DNA of 32,906 bases, from NCBI GenBank assembly GCA_025351065.1, contig JANXWQ010000646.1, positions 1 through 32,906 on the forward strand. The letters run 5' to 3'. Source of the stretch: Chthoniobacter sp. GTDB lineage: Bacteria; Verrucomicrobiota; Verrucomicrobiia; Chthoniobacterales; Chthoniobacteraceae. Positions 16,609 through 24,235 of this stretch are shown piece by piece. Position 1 is the stretch's first letter; the number at the start of each line of letters is the position of its first letter. The translations under genes and the position numbers were made by a program. The notes beneath the pieces were generated by a model. It did not search any database, was not told the origin of the DNA, and saw nothing but the letters and a program-made list of their open reading frames with translations.

Positions 16609-17028
16609 CTACACGCCGAGCACCGTCACGACGACATTCCGCCGGTGCGGCGCACGGCGGTGCTCGAAAAGAAAGATCCCCTGCCACGTCCCGAGCTGCA
16701 TGCGCCCGAGCGCGATGGGCACGACCTCACTGGTGCGCGTGAGCACCATGCGGAGGTGCGAGGGCATGTCGTCCGGCCCCTCGGCGGTGTGGACAAAGTA
16801 GCCCTCGTCCTCCGGGCACAGCCGCTCGAAGAACGCGTGCAGATCGGTGCGCGCGGACGGGTCGGCGTTTTCGTAGATGACGAGCGAGGCGCTGGTGTGC
16901 TGGACGAAAACGGTCGCCGTGCCGGTCTGCACGCCGCTTTCGCGCACGAGCCGCGCGACTTCGGTCGTGATTTCGCAGGTGCCCTTGCCGCGCGTGCTGA
17001 CGGTGAAAATGGAGGTGCGGGCGATCAT
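16609..17028 (-). CDS. yjbQ: YjbQ / UPF0047 family protein
   Basis: A 139-residue protein with the complete UPF0047 signature: TVFVQHTSASLVIYENAD, EGPDDMPSHLR, LGTWQGIFLFEHR and a C-terminal basic stretch before VVVTVLG. E. coli YjbQ has weak thiamine-phosphate synthase activity, hence the name secondary thiamine-phosphate synthase, but the physiological role is unsettled. The conserved His residues lie in a trimeric fold's probable metal site. It follows gmhA by 7 bases on the same strand, so the two form a probable operon, with no obvious pathway link. Confidence 0.92.
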   Translation of the reverse strand: MIARTSIFTVSTRGKGTCEITTEVARLVRESGVQTGTATVFVQHTSASLVIYENADPSARTDLHAFFERLCPEDEGYFVHTAEGPDDMPSHLRMVLTRTSEVVPIALGRMQLGTWQGIFLFEHRRAPHRRNVVVTVLGV

Positions 17029-17035
17029 CTCCCGG

Positions 17036-17665
17036 TCACGACGCCGCCGGCGGCTGGAGCTGGATGTGGCCGGCGACGAGGAGGAGGTCCTCCACCATTT
17101 CCACGAGGGCGTGGCCGATGGTGATGTGACATTCCTGGATGCGCGCGGTGTCGGCTGACGGCACGACGATGGGGTGGTCGCAGCAGGCCAGCGCCGGCCC
17201 GCTGCCGCCGCCGAGCAGCCCGGCGGTCGTCATTTTCAAACCGCGCGCGGCCTGCAAGGCGCGGATGACATTTGGCGAACGCCCCGAGGTGGTGAGACCG
17301 ATGAGCACGTCGCCGGGGCGGCCCAGCGCGAGGGTCATGCGCTCGTAGAAAGCCTCGAAGCCGAAGTCGTTGCCGCACGCGGTGAGGGAGGAGGTGTCGA
17401 GCGCCAGCGCGATGGCGGGGATGGCGTCGCGGTTCACATGCGAGCGGAGGCGGACGAGGAATTCGGCGGCGATATGCTGCGCGTCCGCGGCGGAACCGCC
17501 GTTGCCGCAGAGCAGCAGCTTGCCGCCGTTCGCGATGCTCGCCGCGCAGACTTTCGCGAGGGCCACCACGGCGTCGAGCTGCGTGGCGGCGAACTGCTGC
17601 TTGACGGCGATGGAGGCGGCGAAAATCTGCCGGGTGCGTTCTTGCAGTTGGTCGTCGTGGATCAC
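17036..17665 (-). CDS. gmhA: Phosphoheptose isomerase (sedoheptulose-7-phosphate isomerase)
   Basis: A 209-residue SIS-domain protein of normal GmhA length. It should convert sedoheptulose 7-phosphate to D-glycero-D-manno-heptose 7-phosphate, the first step of nucleotide-heptose synthesis for LPS core or surface glycans. Seen motifs: GGKLLLCGNGGSAADAQHIA, EFLVRL (catalytic Glu region), GLTTSGRSPNVIRAL (phosphate binding), and QECHITIGHALVEMVED (catalytic Gln/His region). Start is GTG at 17665, without Shine-Dalgarno. It lies 125 bases downstream of the AmgK-like kinase gene, with a hairpin repeat between, and 7 bases upstream of yjbQ. A GT9 heptosyltransferase at 30.5 kb is the likely later user of the product. 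Confidence 0.92.
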   Translation of the reverse strand: MIHDDQLQERTRQIFAASIAVKQQFAATQLDAVVALAKVCAASIANGGKLLLCGNGGSAADAQHIAAEFLVRLRSHVNRDAIPAIALALDTSSLTACGNDFGFEAFYERMTLALGRPGDVLIGLTTSGRSPNVIRALQAARGLKMTTAGLLGGGSGPALACCDHPIVVPSADTARIQECHITIGHALVEMVEDLLLVAGHIQLQPPAAS

Positions 17666-17725
17666 GGTGGCGCGGAGGCTAGGGAAGGGCGTCGGCTGCC
17701 GTCAACGGCGGCGGTCGGACTGGGG

Positions 17726-17796
17726 CTGTAGGGGAACCCGTTGGGTTCCCGCGATTCTCGGCGAGGATCGGGGGAAGCTGGCAGCTTCCCCTACAG
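17726..17796. repeat. Composite palindromic element between the kinase gene and gmhA
   Basis: Outer arms CTGTAGGGGAA (17726-17736) and TTCCCCTACAG (17786-17796) are a perfect 11-base inverted repeat. Inside are two hairpins: GGGAACCC-gtt-GGGTTCCC (17732-17750), and GGGGAAGC-tggca-GCTTCCCC (17771-17791), with a 20-base spacer. The right arm includes the TAG stop codon (17791-17793) of the kinase gene. As RNA it could form strong structures at the 3' end of that transcript; there is no U-run, so it is not a classic terminator. Confidence 0.85.
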
Positions 17797-18735
17797 CGGC
17801 GCGAGCAGCGCGCTGAGGTGGTCGAGACCGGGGATGGCGGGGAGGATTTCGCGCAGCGAGTGGAGCGCGGCGGGGATGTGATCGAGGAAAGGCGTGCGAC
17901 CGTCGGTGTGGCCGAGTTTTCCATACGCGCCGAGCGCCTGCATGAGCCGCTGCATGGCGCACAGATCGTAGAGCGCGCGGAAGCCGGGCGCGGCGTGGCG
18001 GCCAGGGCCGTGCAGTCCGCTGAGGTAGTGGGCGAGGAGTTCTTCGCGCTCGGCGGGCGTGAGGGTGACGTAGGTATCGAGCAGCAGCGAGGCGAGGTCG
18101 TAATGCGCGAGGCCGGGGCGCAGTCCTTGGAAGTCGATGAGGCAGACTTCGCCGTCGCGGAGGATGATGTTCTGGCTTTGGAAATCGCGATGGACGAGGC
18201 AGCGCGGCTGCTGCGCGAGATGCCCGGCGATGTCGTGCAGCCGAGGCTTCACGGGAGCGCAGTCTTTTTCCGCGAGGCCGAAATGCCGCCCGAGGCAGTG
18301 CTCGAAAAAGTAGTCCTGCTCCCAGCGGTAGAGCGCGGCGTCGAAGACCGGCTGGAGGATCGTGAGCGAGTCCGCGCCCGGCGCGCGGTGCGCCTGCGTG
18401 TGCAAGATGAGCGCCTGGTCGAGCGTGCGCTGGTAGAGCGCGCGGCGCTGCGGCCACGGGTCGTGGCGGCGGCTCCAGAGGTCGGTCTCGCCGGCGTCTT
18501 CCATGATGATGAGCCCTTCGGTTTCATCGTGAAAATGCGTGACCGGCACGCGCACGCCGACGCTGGCGAGAAAGCGGGCGATGGCGACGTAATGTTTGTT
18601 CTCCGGGCGGTCCTCGCCGTAGCGCACGAGGATGAGCGACTGCCCGCCGACATGGATGCGCCAGAACTTCCGCCCCGAGCCGCCCTTTTCGATGGGGAGC
18701 ACGGAGACGGCGCGGGAGTGGAGCGGGCTGGCCAT
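17791..18735 (-). CDS. AmgK-like sugar kinase (aminoglycoside phosphotransferase fold)
   Basis: A 314-residue APH-fold kinase. Catalytic loop HRDFQSQN (residues 182-189, Asp184) and metal-binding IDFQGLRPGLAHYDLASLL (Asp201) are intact; an N-lobe glycine-rich loop reads GGSGRKFWRI, and the N-lobe MEDAGETDLW resembles AmgK. AmgK phosphorylates the anomeric position of MurNAc or GlcNAc in Pseudomonas peptidoglycan recycling, and is paired with the uridylyltransferase MurU. Here the gene is 24 bases behind a nucleotidyltransferase of that general type, which supports an anomeric sugar kinase. The neighbouring gmhA allows the alternative that the substrate is a heptose phosphate. Its stop codon is inside a palindromic repeat. 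ATG start, no Shine-Dalgarno. Confidence 0.8.
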   Translation of the reverse strand: MASPLHSRAVSVLPIEKGGSGRKFWRIHVGGQSLILVRYGEDRPENKHYVAIARFLASVGVRVPVTHFHDETEGLIIMEDAGETDLWSRRHDPWPQRRALYQRTLDQALILHTQAHRAPGADSLTILQPVFDAALYRWEQDYFFEHCLGRHFGLAEKDCAPVKPRLHDIAGHLAQQPRCLVHRDFQSQNIILRDGEVCLIDFQGLRPGLAHYDLASLLLDTYVTLTPAEREELLAHYLSGLHGPGRHAAPGFRALYDLCAMQRLMQALGAYGKLGHTDGRTPFLDHIPAALHSLREILPAIPGLDHLSALLAPL

Positions 18736-18759
18736 GACGGGAAAAGTGTCGTGCGATTT

Positions 18760-19701
18760 CTAGGCGAAGTCGAAATCCGTGTGCGTGCCCTCGGCGCGCG
18801 CGGCGCGGGTGACGATGCAGCGGTTGAGCTGTGCGCCCGCCGCGACCTCGGCGTTTTCCCACACGATGCAATCGTGCAGCGCCGCGCCTGCGCCGATGCG
18901 CGCGCCGGAGGCGATGGCGGTCGCGCCGGTAAGCCGCGCGTCGGGTGCGATCTGCGCGGCGGCGTGCAGCCACGGCGGGCGGGTCGCGGCGGGTTCGCGC
19001 TCGGCGAGTGCGGCATGCACGGCGAGATACTGCCCGCGCGAACCAAGGTCCCACCAGCTCCCGTCGTCGATGACGATGCCGCCGAGCTTGGCGCCCGCGC
19101 GGATCATTTCGCAGAAAATGGGGATGACGCTGATCTTCGTGGCGGGCGGGATGCGGCGGATGAATTCCGGGCTCACGATGTAGATGCCGGTGAAAAGAAA
19201 ACGCGGCGCGGCGTCCGGCGCGACGAGGCCGCTGATGTCGGTCACGCGCCCGCGCGCGGTGTCGCAGGCGACCTGGAGCGGGCCGTCTTTCGAGCGGAGC
19301 ACCAGGGTCACTTCATGGCCGTGCTCGTGGTGCGCGCGGATCGCGGGCTCGAGCGGGATGTCGGTGAAGATGTCGCCGTTATAAACGATCAGCGGCTCGT
19401 GACGCAGCAGGTCGCGCACGTTCCAAATGCCGCCCGCGGTTTCCAGCACCTCGGGCGCTTCGGCGCGGAAAAAAAGCTCGGCATCGCGGTAGCTGCCGTT
19501 CGGGAAAAACTCCGCGTAGCGCTCGGCCTGCCAGTGCGTGTTCACGATCAGACGGGTGACGCCGGCGGCGAGCAGGCGGTCGAAGGCGTGCTCGATGAGC
19601 GGATGGTTGCGGATGGGGATGAGCGGCTTCGGCCGGCGCAGCGTGAGCGGGCGCAGCCGCGTGCCGAGGCCGGCGCCGAGGACGAATGCGGTGGTGATCA
19701 A
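18760..19701 (-). CDS. Sugar-1-phosphate nucleotidyltransferase with left-handed beta-helix tail (MurU/HddC-like)
   Basis: About 313 residues if started at TTG 19701, which puts the nucleotide-binding signature FVLGAGLGTRLRPLT at residues 6-20, as is usual. A GTG at 19773 would add 24 residues without family similarity, so TTG is preferred with modest certainty. Further motifs: RRPKPLIPI, LETAGGIWNV, VYNGDIFTD (metal-binding Asp) and DDGSWWDLGSRGQYLAVHAAL. The C-terminus (last 65 residues or so; IAPDARLTGATAIASGARIGAGAALHD) is a hexapeptide left-handed beta-helix as in mannose-1-phosphate guanylyltransferases; MurU itself lacks it. Likely reaction: NTP plus sugar 1-phosphate to NDP-sugar. The kinase gene follows by 24 bases, so the two probably act in sequence. 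Confidence 0.82.
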   Translation of the reverse strand: MITTAFVLGAGLGTRLRPLTLRRPKPLIPIRNHPLIEHAFDRLLAAGVTRLIVNTHWQAERYAEFFPNGSYRDAELFFRAEAPEVLETAGGIWNVRDLLRHEPLIVYNGDIFTDIPLEPAIRAHHEHGHEVTLVLRSKDGPLQVACDTARGRVTDISGLVAPDAAPRFLFTGIYIVSPEFIRRIPPATKISVIPIFCEMIRAGAKLGGIVIDDGSWWDLGSRGQYLAVHAALAEREPAATRPPWLHAAAQIAPDARLTGATAIASGARIGAGAALHDCIVWENAEVAAGAQLNRCIVTRAARAEGTHTDFDFA

Positions 19702-19786
19702 AAAAGGTGGCGGGTGGTTGGTGAAAAAAGCGCCGCGCTTTCTAGCACCCGCCGCGGACAAATCACCAATCACTTTCCCCGCCGCC

Positions 19787-22048
19787 CTACGGCTCGTTCA
19801 CGCGCAGGCGCAAAAAGGAGCGCGTGCTGCTGAGTGGCTGCGTGCCGCGGATGGTGACGGTTTCGGTGCCGTCGAACTGGTCGGCGGGCGGGCCGATTTG
19901 ATGCGTGGCTTCATCGACGGCGCTCCAACTGGCGAGGTCGGTGGACTCTTCCACGACGTAGCTCACGCCGGGCGGCACGGCGCGGCGGCGGCGAAAGGTG
20001 AGGGCCAGCCAGTCCGCGCCGCCGGCGGTGATTTTGTGGATCTCCGGCGCTTTGGCGGCGAGGTCGCGCGCGGCAGGATCGAGCCCGAGTGCGAACTCGA
20101 AAAAATTCGTGAAGCCATCGCCGTCCGGGTCGGCATCGTTTGCGGCGGCGGCGGTGTTTTCCGCGCCGGGAAAATGCCGTGCGCGCCACTGCTCGAGCGG
20201 GCTGCGCACATGCAGCGACATGGTCTTTTGCCCCGTGCCCCAAATGCTGCTCGCAGAAAGCACGAGCGTGAAATCATCCCCGAAAACGGGCGCGGTGCCG
20301 GAGATGACGCCGCTCGCGGAATCAAGCTGGAGGCTGATCGGACGCCCGTTCGCGCCGAAGCTCAGCGGCGCGTTCGTGGCGGTGATAAGGTAGCTGAACG
20401 GCGCGCCCGCATCCACGCTCGCGCGGCCCGCGCTGGTGATGACGGGCGCGGGATGCGACTCGGTGTAGATGGCTTTGACCTGCGGATTGCCGGAGTCCGG
20501 AAACCAACTGCGGAAGAGCAAAATGTCGCCCGCGCTCACGGCGCTGACGAGCGCGCTGTGGTTCGCCGTCCAGTCGCAGTCCTTGGGCTCAATGGTGGTG
20601 AGCGCCTGCGGATAGACCGCGCGGCTGCGCGCCGCGGTGGCGTAGAAGCCGCCGCTCGCCACTTCGCGGTAGGGCGCGGTCGAGGCCCAGTAGCCGGTGC
20701 GAGGGATTTCCGGAATGACGAGCACGCCCGGGTGCAGCGCGTGGAGCGCGGCGAAAACGGACGCGCGCATGAGCCGGGCGGTGAAGGTGCCGGTGTTGTC
20801 GAAGGTCCAATCGACATTGGAATCGACGTAGAAAAGCGTGCAGCCCCAGCGGCTTTGCGCGTAGGCGATTTTGTCGCTGAGGTTCGTCAGCACGTCGAAG
20901 CCGTAGTTGTCGTGATCCCAGACGTGGCCGTTGCCGGGGAAGCCGGGCACGATGCGCGAGGGCCGCAGGCAGACGCCGGTGCGCAGCCCGGCGGCGAGAA
21001 ATTTCGCGAAAAACTCATTGGCAATGCCGTCCATCTCCGGCGCGAGGCTGCCGACCACGCGCGGGTCGCCGGCGTAGGTGATGTAGGGGTACTGCTCGCC
21101 CTCCACGTTCCAGAAAATCATACCCTGCGCGTTCATGTCGCGCAGCCGCGCGATGGTGTCGTCGGCCTTCGCGAGCATCTGCACGCGAAAGTTCGCGCGC
21201 CCTGCCGGGGTTACGGTGTCGAGCGCGGGTTCGTTCAGCCAGCCGCGCGGATTCGTGGCCGAGGCGTGGTAGCCGCTGGCGAGAAAAAGCGTGCCGATGG
21301 CGCGGCGATCCGGCCACGCGAGGACGGGCGGGATTTGCGCGCGCAGCGCGGCGTGCAGGTCGCCGATGAGTGATTCGGGATCGGTGCCCGCGGGCGCGAA
21401 GCGCATAGAGAGGGCGTACTGCGCCGTGCTGTGCGGAGCGATGCGCGGATCGTCGGGGCAGTTCGTGACCACGGTGGTCATGCGCACCACGCGGTGCTGC
21501 GCGCCGTCGGGCGAGGCGAAGCCGAACTTCAGCGGCGCGCCCGGCAGGTCGTTGCACAGCACGAGCAGCCCGCTGCCGTAGTCCACGGGCAGCGCGGTGA
21601 GGTCGTCGATGTTCAGGTCCGAAACCTCGAAGCCATTCGCCCATTGCCCGCCCACGGGCAGGCTGGGAAACTGCGCGGTCAGCAGCGCGACGGAACACTC
21701 CACGATCGGGTCGCTGCTGCTGTTCACCACGGCGACCTGGAACGTGAGCCGGCTGCCCGCGGTCACGTAGCTCACGGTCACGGAGCCCCACGGGTAGGTG
21801 ATGGTGCGGCGCTTTTGCGCGAGGTCGAAAACGTTCTGGGTCGGGCCGACTTCGTAGTGGGTGCCGCCGGGATTTTGCAAAATGACAATGGCCTGCACCG
21901 CGCCGCTGGCCGCGAATTCCGCGCCCTGATACTGCACCGACGTGAGGCCGCTGGCGGTGAAAACCGTCTGCATCTGCGCGGCCGCCTGCGCCGCTCCCGC
22001 GAGCAGCGCGAGGAGCGTGAACAGCCAGAGATGTAGTGTTCGCGACAT
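19787..22048 (-). CDS. Secreted putative glycoside hydrolase, unclassified, with Ig-like and C-terminal module
   Basis: A 753-residue exported protein started at the ATG at 22048, which opens a signal peptide (about 1-25, ...AGAAQAAAQ); the open frame upstream is unrelated. Residues 26-230 are beta-rich. Residues 240-510 look like a TIM barrel, with GMIFWNVEGEQYPYITY, GLRTGVCLRPSRIVPG, TLFYVDSNVDW (Asp409) and GVLVIPEIPRTGYW (Glu447); acids at strand ends would fit a retaining glycosidase, but I cannot name the family. Residues about 534-615 are a putative Ig-like domain (PVITSAGRASVDAGAPFSY, SGVISGTAPVFGDDFTL). Residues 638-753 hold DADPDGDGFTNFFEFALG plus a beta-rich tail, the same module as at the end of the CotH-type protein. 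A weak AAGG lies 9 bases before the start. Not clearly part of the sugar-nucleotide operon downstream. Confidence 0.72.
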   Translation of the reverse strand: MSRTLHLWLFTLLALLAGAAQAAAQMQTVFTASGLTSVQYQGAEFAASGAVQAIVILQNPGGTHYEVGPTQNVFDLAQKRRTITYPWGSVTVSYVTAGSRLTFQVAVVNSSSDPIVECSVALLTAQFPSLPVGGQWANGFEVSDLNIDDLTALPVDYGSGLLVLCNDLPGAPLKFGFASPDGAQHRVVRMTTVVTNCPDDPRIAPHSTAQYALSMRFAPAGTDPESLIGDLHAALRAQIPPVLAWPDRRAIGTLFLASGYHASATNPRGWLNEPALDTVTPAGRANFRVQMLAKADDTIARLRDMNAQGMIFWNVEGEQYPYITYAGDPRVVGSLAPEMDGIANEFFAKFLAAGLRTGVCLRPSRIVPGFPGNGHVWDHDNYGFDVLTNLSDKIAYAQSRWGCTLFYVDSNVDWTFDNTGTFTARLMRASVFAALHALHPGVLVIPEIPRTGYWASTAPYREVASGGFYATAARSRAVYPQALTTIEPKDCDWTANHSALVSAVSAGDILLFRSWFPDSGNPQVKAIYTESHPAPVITSAGRASVDAGAPFSYLITATNAPLSFGANGRPISLQLDSASGVISGTAPVFGDDFTLVLSASSIWGTGQKTMSLHVRSPLEQWRARHFPGAENTAAAANDADPDGDGFTNFFEFALGLDPAARDLAAKAPEIHKITAGGADWLALTFRRRRAVPPGVSYVVEESTDLASWSAVDEATHQIGPPADQFDGTETVTIRGTQPLSSTRSFLRLRVNEP

Positions 22049-22128
22049 GCGGACGTGCCTTAAAAAATTCCGCGCAACTTTCTCCGGAATGTCGCGGTGG
22101 GCAAGTGCGCAAGCGGGCCCGCCCCCCA

Positions 22129-22674
22129 CTATTCCATCCCCAGCTTCTCCCGCCCGGCGGGCGAGATGCGCTCCGGCGACCACGGCGGATCCCACACGAG
22201 CTGCACATTCGCGCGCGCGACGCCGGACACCGTGAGGATGCGCTGCTCGGCATCCGCGGCGAGCGACGGGCCCATGCCGCAACCGGGTGCGGTGAGCGTC
22301 ATTTTTACGCTCACGGCCTGGCCTTTGCCGCTCTCATCGGCGGCGCAATCGACGGAATAAATGAGCCCGAGATCGACGATGTTCACCGGGATTTCCGGGT
22401 CGTAACACTCACGAAGCTGCGCCCACACTTGCGCTTCGTCGAACGGCCCGTCCGCCGCCGCGCCGCCCGTGGCGACTTTCTTGCCGAGCGCGTCGCCGTC
22501 CGCGCCTTTGATGCGAAAAAGCCCGGCCTGGTTCGCGACGAGCACGGTGTAGCTGCCGCCGAGCGCCTGGGTGATCATCACCTCGGAGCCGGCCGTGAGT
22601 GTGAGGGCATCGCCCATCGGGATGCGGATGGCTTCGACGTCGCGGGTGAGCGGGATGTAGTTGGATTCGGACAT
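22129..22674 (-). CDS. sufT: SufT-type Fe-S cluster assembly protein (DUF59/MIP18 family)
   Basis: A 181-residue protein started at the ATG at 22674 (MSESNYIPLTRDVEAIRIPMGD). The N-terminal third is the SufT extension (IRIPMGDALTLTAGSEVMITQALGG). The C-terminal part is a DUF59/MIP18 domain: VWAQLRECYDPEIPVNIVDLGLIY, KMTLTAPGCGMGP with the conserved Cys, and LVWDPPWSPERIS. SufT helps Fe-S cluster maturation under iron-limited or high-demand conditions. The gene is 17 bases after an uncharacterised 117-residue gene and is probably co-transcribed with it; no other suf genes are in the window. Confidence 0.9.
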   Translation of the reverse strand: MSESNYIPLTRDVEAIRIPMGDALTLTAGSEVMITQALGGSYTVLVANQAGLFRIKGADGDALGKKVATGGAAADGPFDEAQVWAQLRECYDPEIPVNIVDLGLIYSVDCAADESGKGQAVSVKMTLTAPGCGMGPSLAADAEQRILTVSGVARANVQLVWDPPWSPERISPAGREKLGME

Positions 22675-22691
22675 GCGCGTGGTTTTGAAAC

Positions 22692-23045
22692 TCAGCGCTG
22701 CACCTTCCAGCGCGTCTCCGGCGTGAGATTGATCTCCTCCTTTTTCACCTCGAAGCCGCACGCCTGGAGCAGGTACGCCACGCCCTCCGCGCTGCTCATC
22801 GTTTGCTTCAGGCTGTGGGCGAAAAGTTCGATGTATTCCTTGTAGCTTTCGAGCGCCAGGGTGCCCTCGCCGACGTAGCGCGCCAGCTCCTGATCGTGGC
22901 TTTCGATCATGTCGAAAAGCGCGCGCCGCAGCCGTACGCGCATCACCGGATCGACCACGAGTTTGAACGGATTCGCGCCGGGATCGGACGGCAGCGGTTC
23001 ATTGGCGAGGTCGAAATTGATGGTGGTCAGAGCGGTGTCGTTCAT
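22692..23045 (-). CDS. Conserved-looking hypothetical protein upstream of sufT
   Basis: A 117-residue protein that I do not recognise. It is started at the ATG at 23045 (MNDTALTTINFDLANEPLPSD), preceded by an A/T-rich leader without Shine-Dalgarno. The body is mostly alpha-helical and charged (VMRVRLRRALFDMIESHDQELARYV; ALESYKEYIELFAHSLKQTMSS), with one Cys (LLQACGFEVKKEE). No signal peptide or membrane segment. The 17-base spacing to sufT and shared strand suggest linked function, perhaps in Fe-S protein maturation, but that is only a context inference. Confidence 0.7.
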   Translation of the reverse strand: MNDTALTTINFDLANEPLPSDPGANPFKLVVDPVMRVRLRRALFDMIESHDQELARYVGEGTLALESYKEYIELFAHSLKQTMSSAEGVAYLLQACGFEVKKEEINLTPETRWKVQR

Positions 23046-23160
23046 GGCGGTTTTGTTTTTGAAAAAATTGGGTGTGGAGAGCGCGGAGGCTAGGGCGTTT
23101 TCGTCGAATGAACAAACTGTCATCGCGATTTATATTCGGCGGCCAGACCCGCTCCGCCAC

Positions 23161-23454
23161 GCGCGAAGCGAACCAAAAACCTGCCGTCATTCTGAACGGA
23201 GTTCCGGGAGGCTTGGCGACCGGAACGCAGTGCAGAACCGCTGACAGAAATGGGCGGTGGCGGTGGCAGGGGCAGCACTCCGTGCCGTCCGCGAACGTGA
23301 ACCCGCGCCCGCCGCCTCGCTGGCGCTCGCCCCGGACGGCACGGAGTGCCGTCCCTACCCATGGTACCGTCAGCGATCCTTCACTCCGCCTTTGTCGCCG
23401 AACCTCAAATGGCGGCGTTCAGGATGACGGCAGGTTTTTGGTTTCGCTCCGCGC
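23161..23454. repeat. Nested inverted-repeat element of about 290 bases (the only long intergenic stretch)
   Basis: This fills most of the 410-base gene-free stretch 23046-23455. Outer arms at 23161-23198 and 23416-23454 are inverted copies, with 36 of 39 positions matching by eye (two substitutions, one 1-base indel). An inner pair lies at 23269-23291 and 23333-23355 (21 of 23 matching). Each inner arm is itself a near-palindrome built on GGCACTCCGTGCC-like hairpins with a TCC loop. I see no transposase or complete ORF inside. The right end stops one base before the ccsA stop codon. On the minus strand a TATAAA-like box near 23130 could belong to a promoter for the 117-residue gene. Confidence 0.9.
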
Positions 23455-23455
23455 T

Positions 23456-24235
23456 TCACACCGTCTGAGGTGTGGCACCCGACAGCGGAGGCGTTCCCCC
23501 TTTGCCCCCGCCGCTAAAACTCCGCCACACGCTCAGTGGCAGCGAGCCCAGCGCGATGAGCGCGGCCTGGCTGGCGACGAAGGCGATGAGCGCCACGCGT
23601 TCCTGATCCATGAAGCCGTAGCTGTGCAGCCCGACGCCGAGCATGTTCGTGCCGAAAAAGGACCACGTCGTGACGATGTTGCCGAAGATCGCGAGGTTCG
23701 CGAGGCCGCGCTCGCGCACCATGCCGCCCCAGCGCGCGTGGAGGATGAGCACGTTCCAGAGCACGATGATGAGCGCGCCGTTTTCCTTCGGATCCCAGCC
23801 CCAGAACCGGCCCCAGCTTTGATCCGCCCAGATGCCGCCGAGCACCGTGCCGACGAAGCTGAAGAGCGCGGCGAAGCAGGTGATCGCGTAGATCATTTTC
23901 GCAAGCGACTGGCGCAGCGGCGCGTCGAGCCCGGTGGTGAAAAGACCACGCAGCACGAAGATTATTGCGAGGAACCCGGACACGTAGGTGCTCGCGTAGC
24001 CGAGCGTGACAATGACGACGTGCGTCGCGAGCCAGAAATTCGTGTCGAGCACGGCGCGCATCATTTCCATGGTATCGCCGGCGAGCGCGAGATGGTGCGC
24101 GATGAGCAGCGTGGAAAAGCCGATGATCGCCGAGACAATGACGCCGATGGAATTGCGCCACACGGTTTCCAGCACCAGCCCGAGCACGCACGCGGCGAAG
24201 CCGATGAAGACGGCGGCGGAGTAAAGATTCGTCAC
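23456..24235 (-). CDS. ccsA: Cytochrome c biogenesis protein CcsA, haem-handling C-terminal part
   Basis: A 259-residue integral membrane protein, the haem-binding half of the system II cytochrome c synthetase. The tryptophan-rich WWD-type motif is intact (SWGRFWGWDPKENGALI), as are His-containing helices (IAHHLALAGDTMEMM; NFWLATHVVIVTLGYAS; MLGVGLHSYGF). About seven hydrophobic segments. Start is taken as GTG at 24235, whose GTGA overlaps the TGA of the upstream gene, so translation is probably coupled. The residues just before that GTG in the same frame read EGRPP, which in the fused CcsA proteins I remember precedes VTNLYS directly; this hints that the two genes were recently one, or that a frameshift is involved. 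The tail is Gly/Pro-rich. Works with ResB to attach haem to CxxCH proteins. Confidence 0.88.
   Translation of the reverse strand: MTNLYSAAVFIGFAACVLGLVLETVWRNSIGVIVSAIIGFSTLLIAHHLALAGDTMEMMRAVLDTNFWLATHVVIVTLGYASTYVSGFLAIIFVLRGLFTTGLDAPLRQSLAKMIYAITCFAALFSFVGTVLGGIWADQSWGRFWGWDPKENGALIIVLWNVLILHARWGGMVRERGLANLAIFGNIVTTWSFFGTNMLGVGLHSYGFMDQERVALIAFVASQAALIALGSLPLSVWRSFSGGGKGGTPPLSGATPQTV

Noticed and set aside
17771..17791. Rho-independent terminator of the kinase gene
   Set aside because: The hairpin is strong, but on the minus strand it overlaps the stop codon and is followed by a GC-rich sequence rather than a U-run.
17818..19833. 671-codon open frame on the plus strand
   Set aside because: It is antisense to the kinase and nucleotidyltransferase genes, both with intact motifs on the minus strand.
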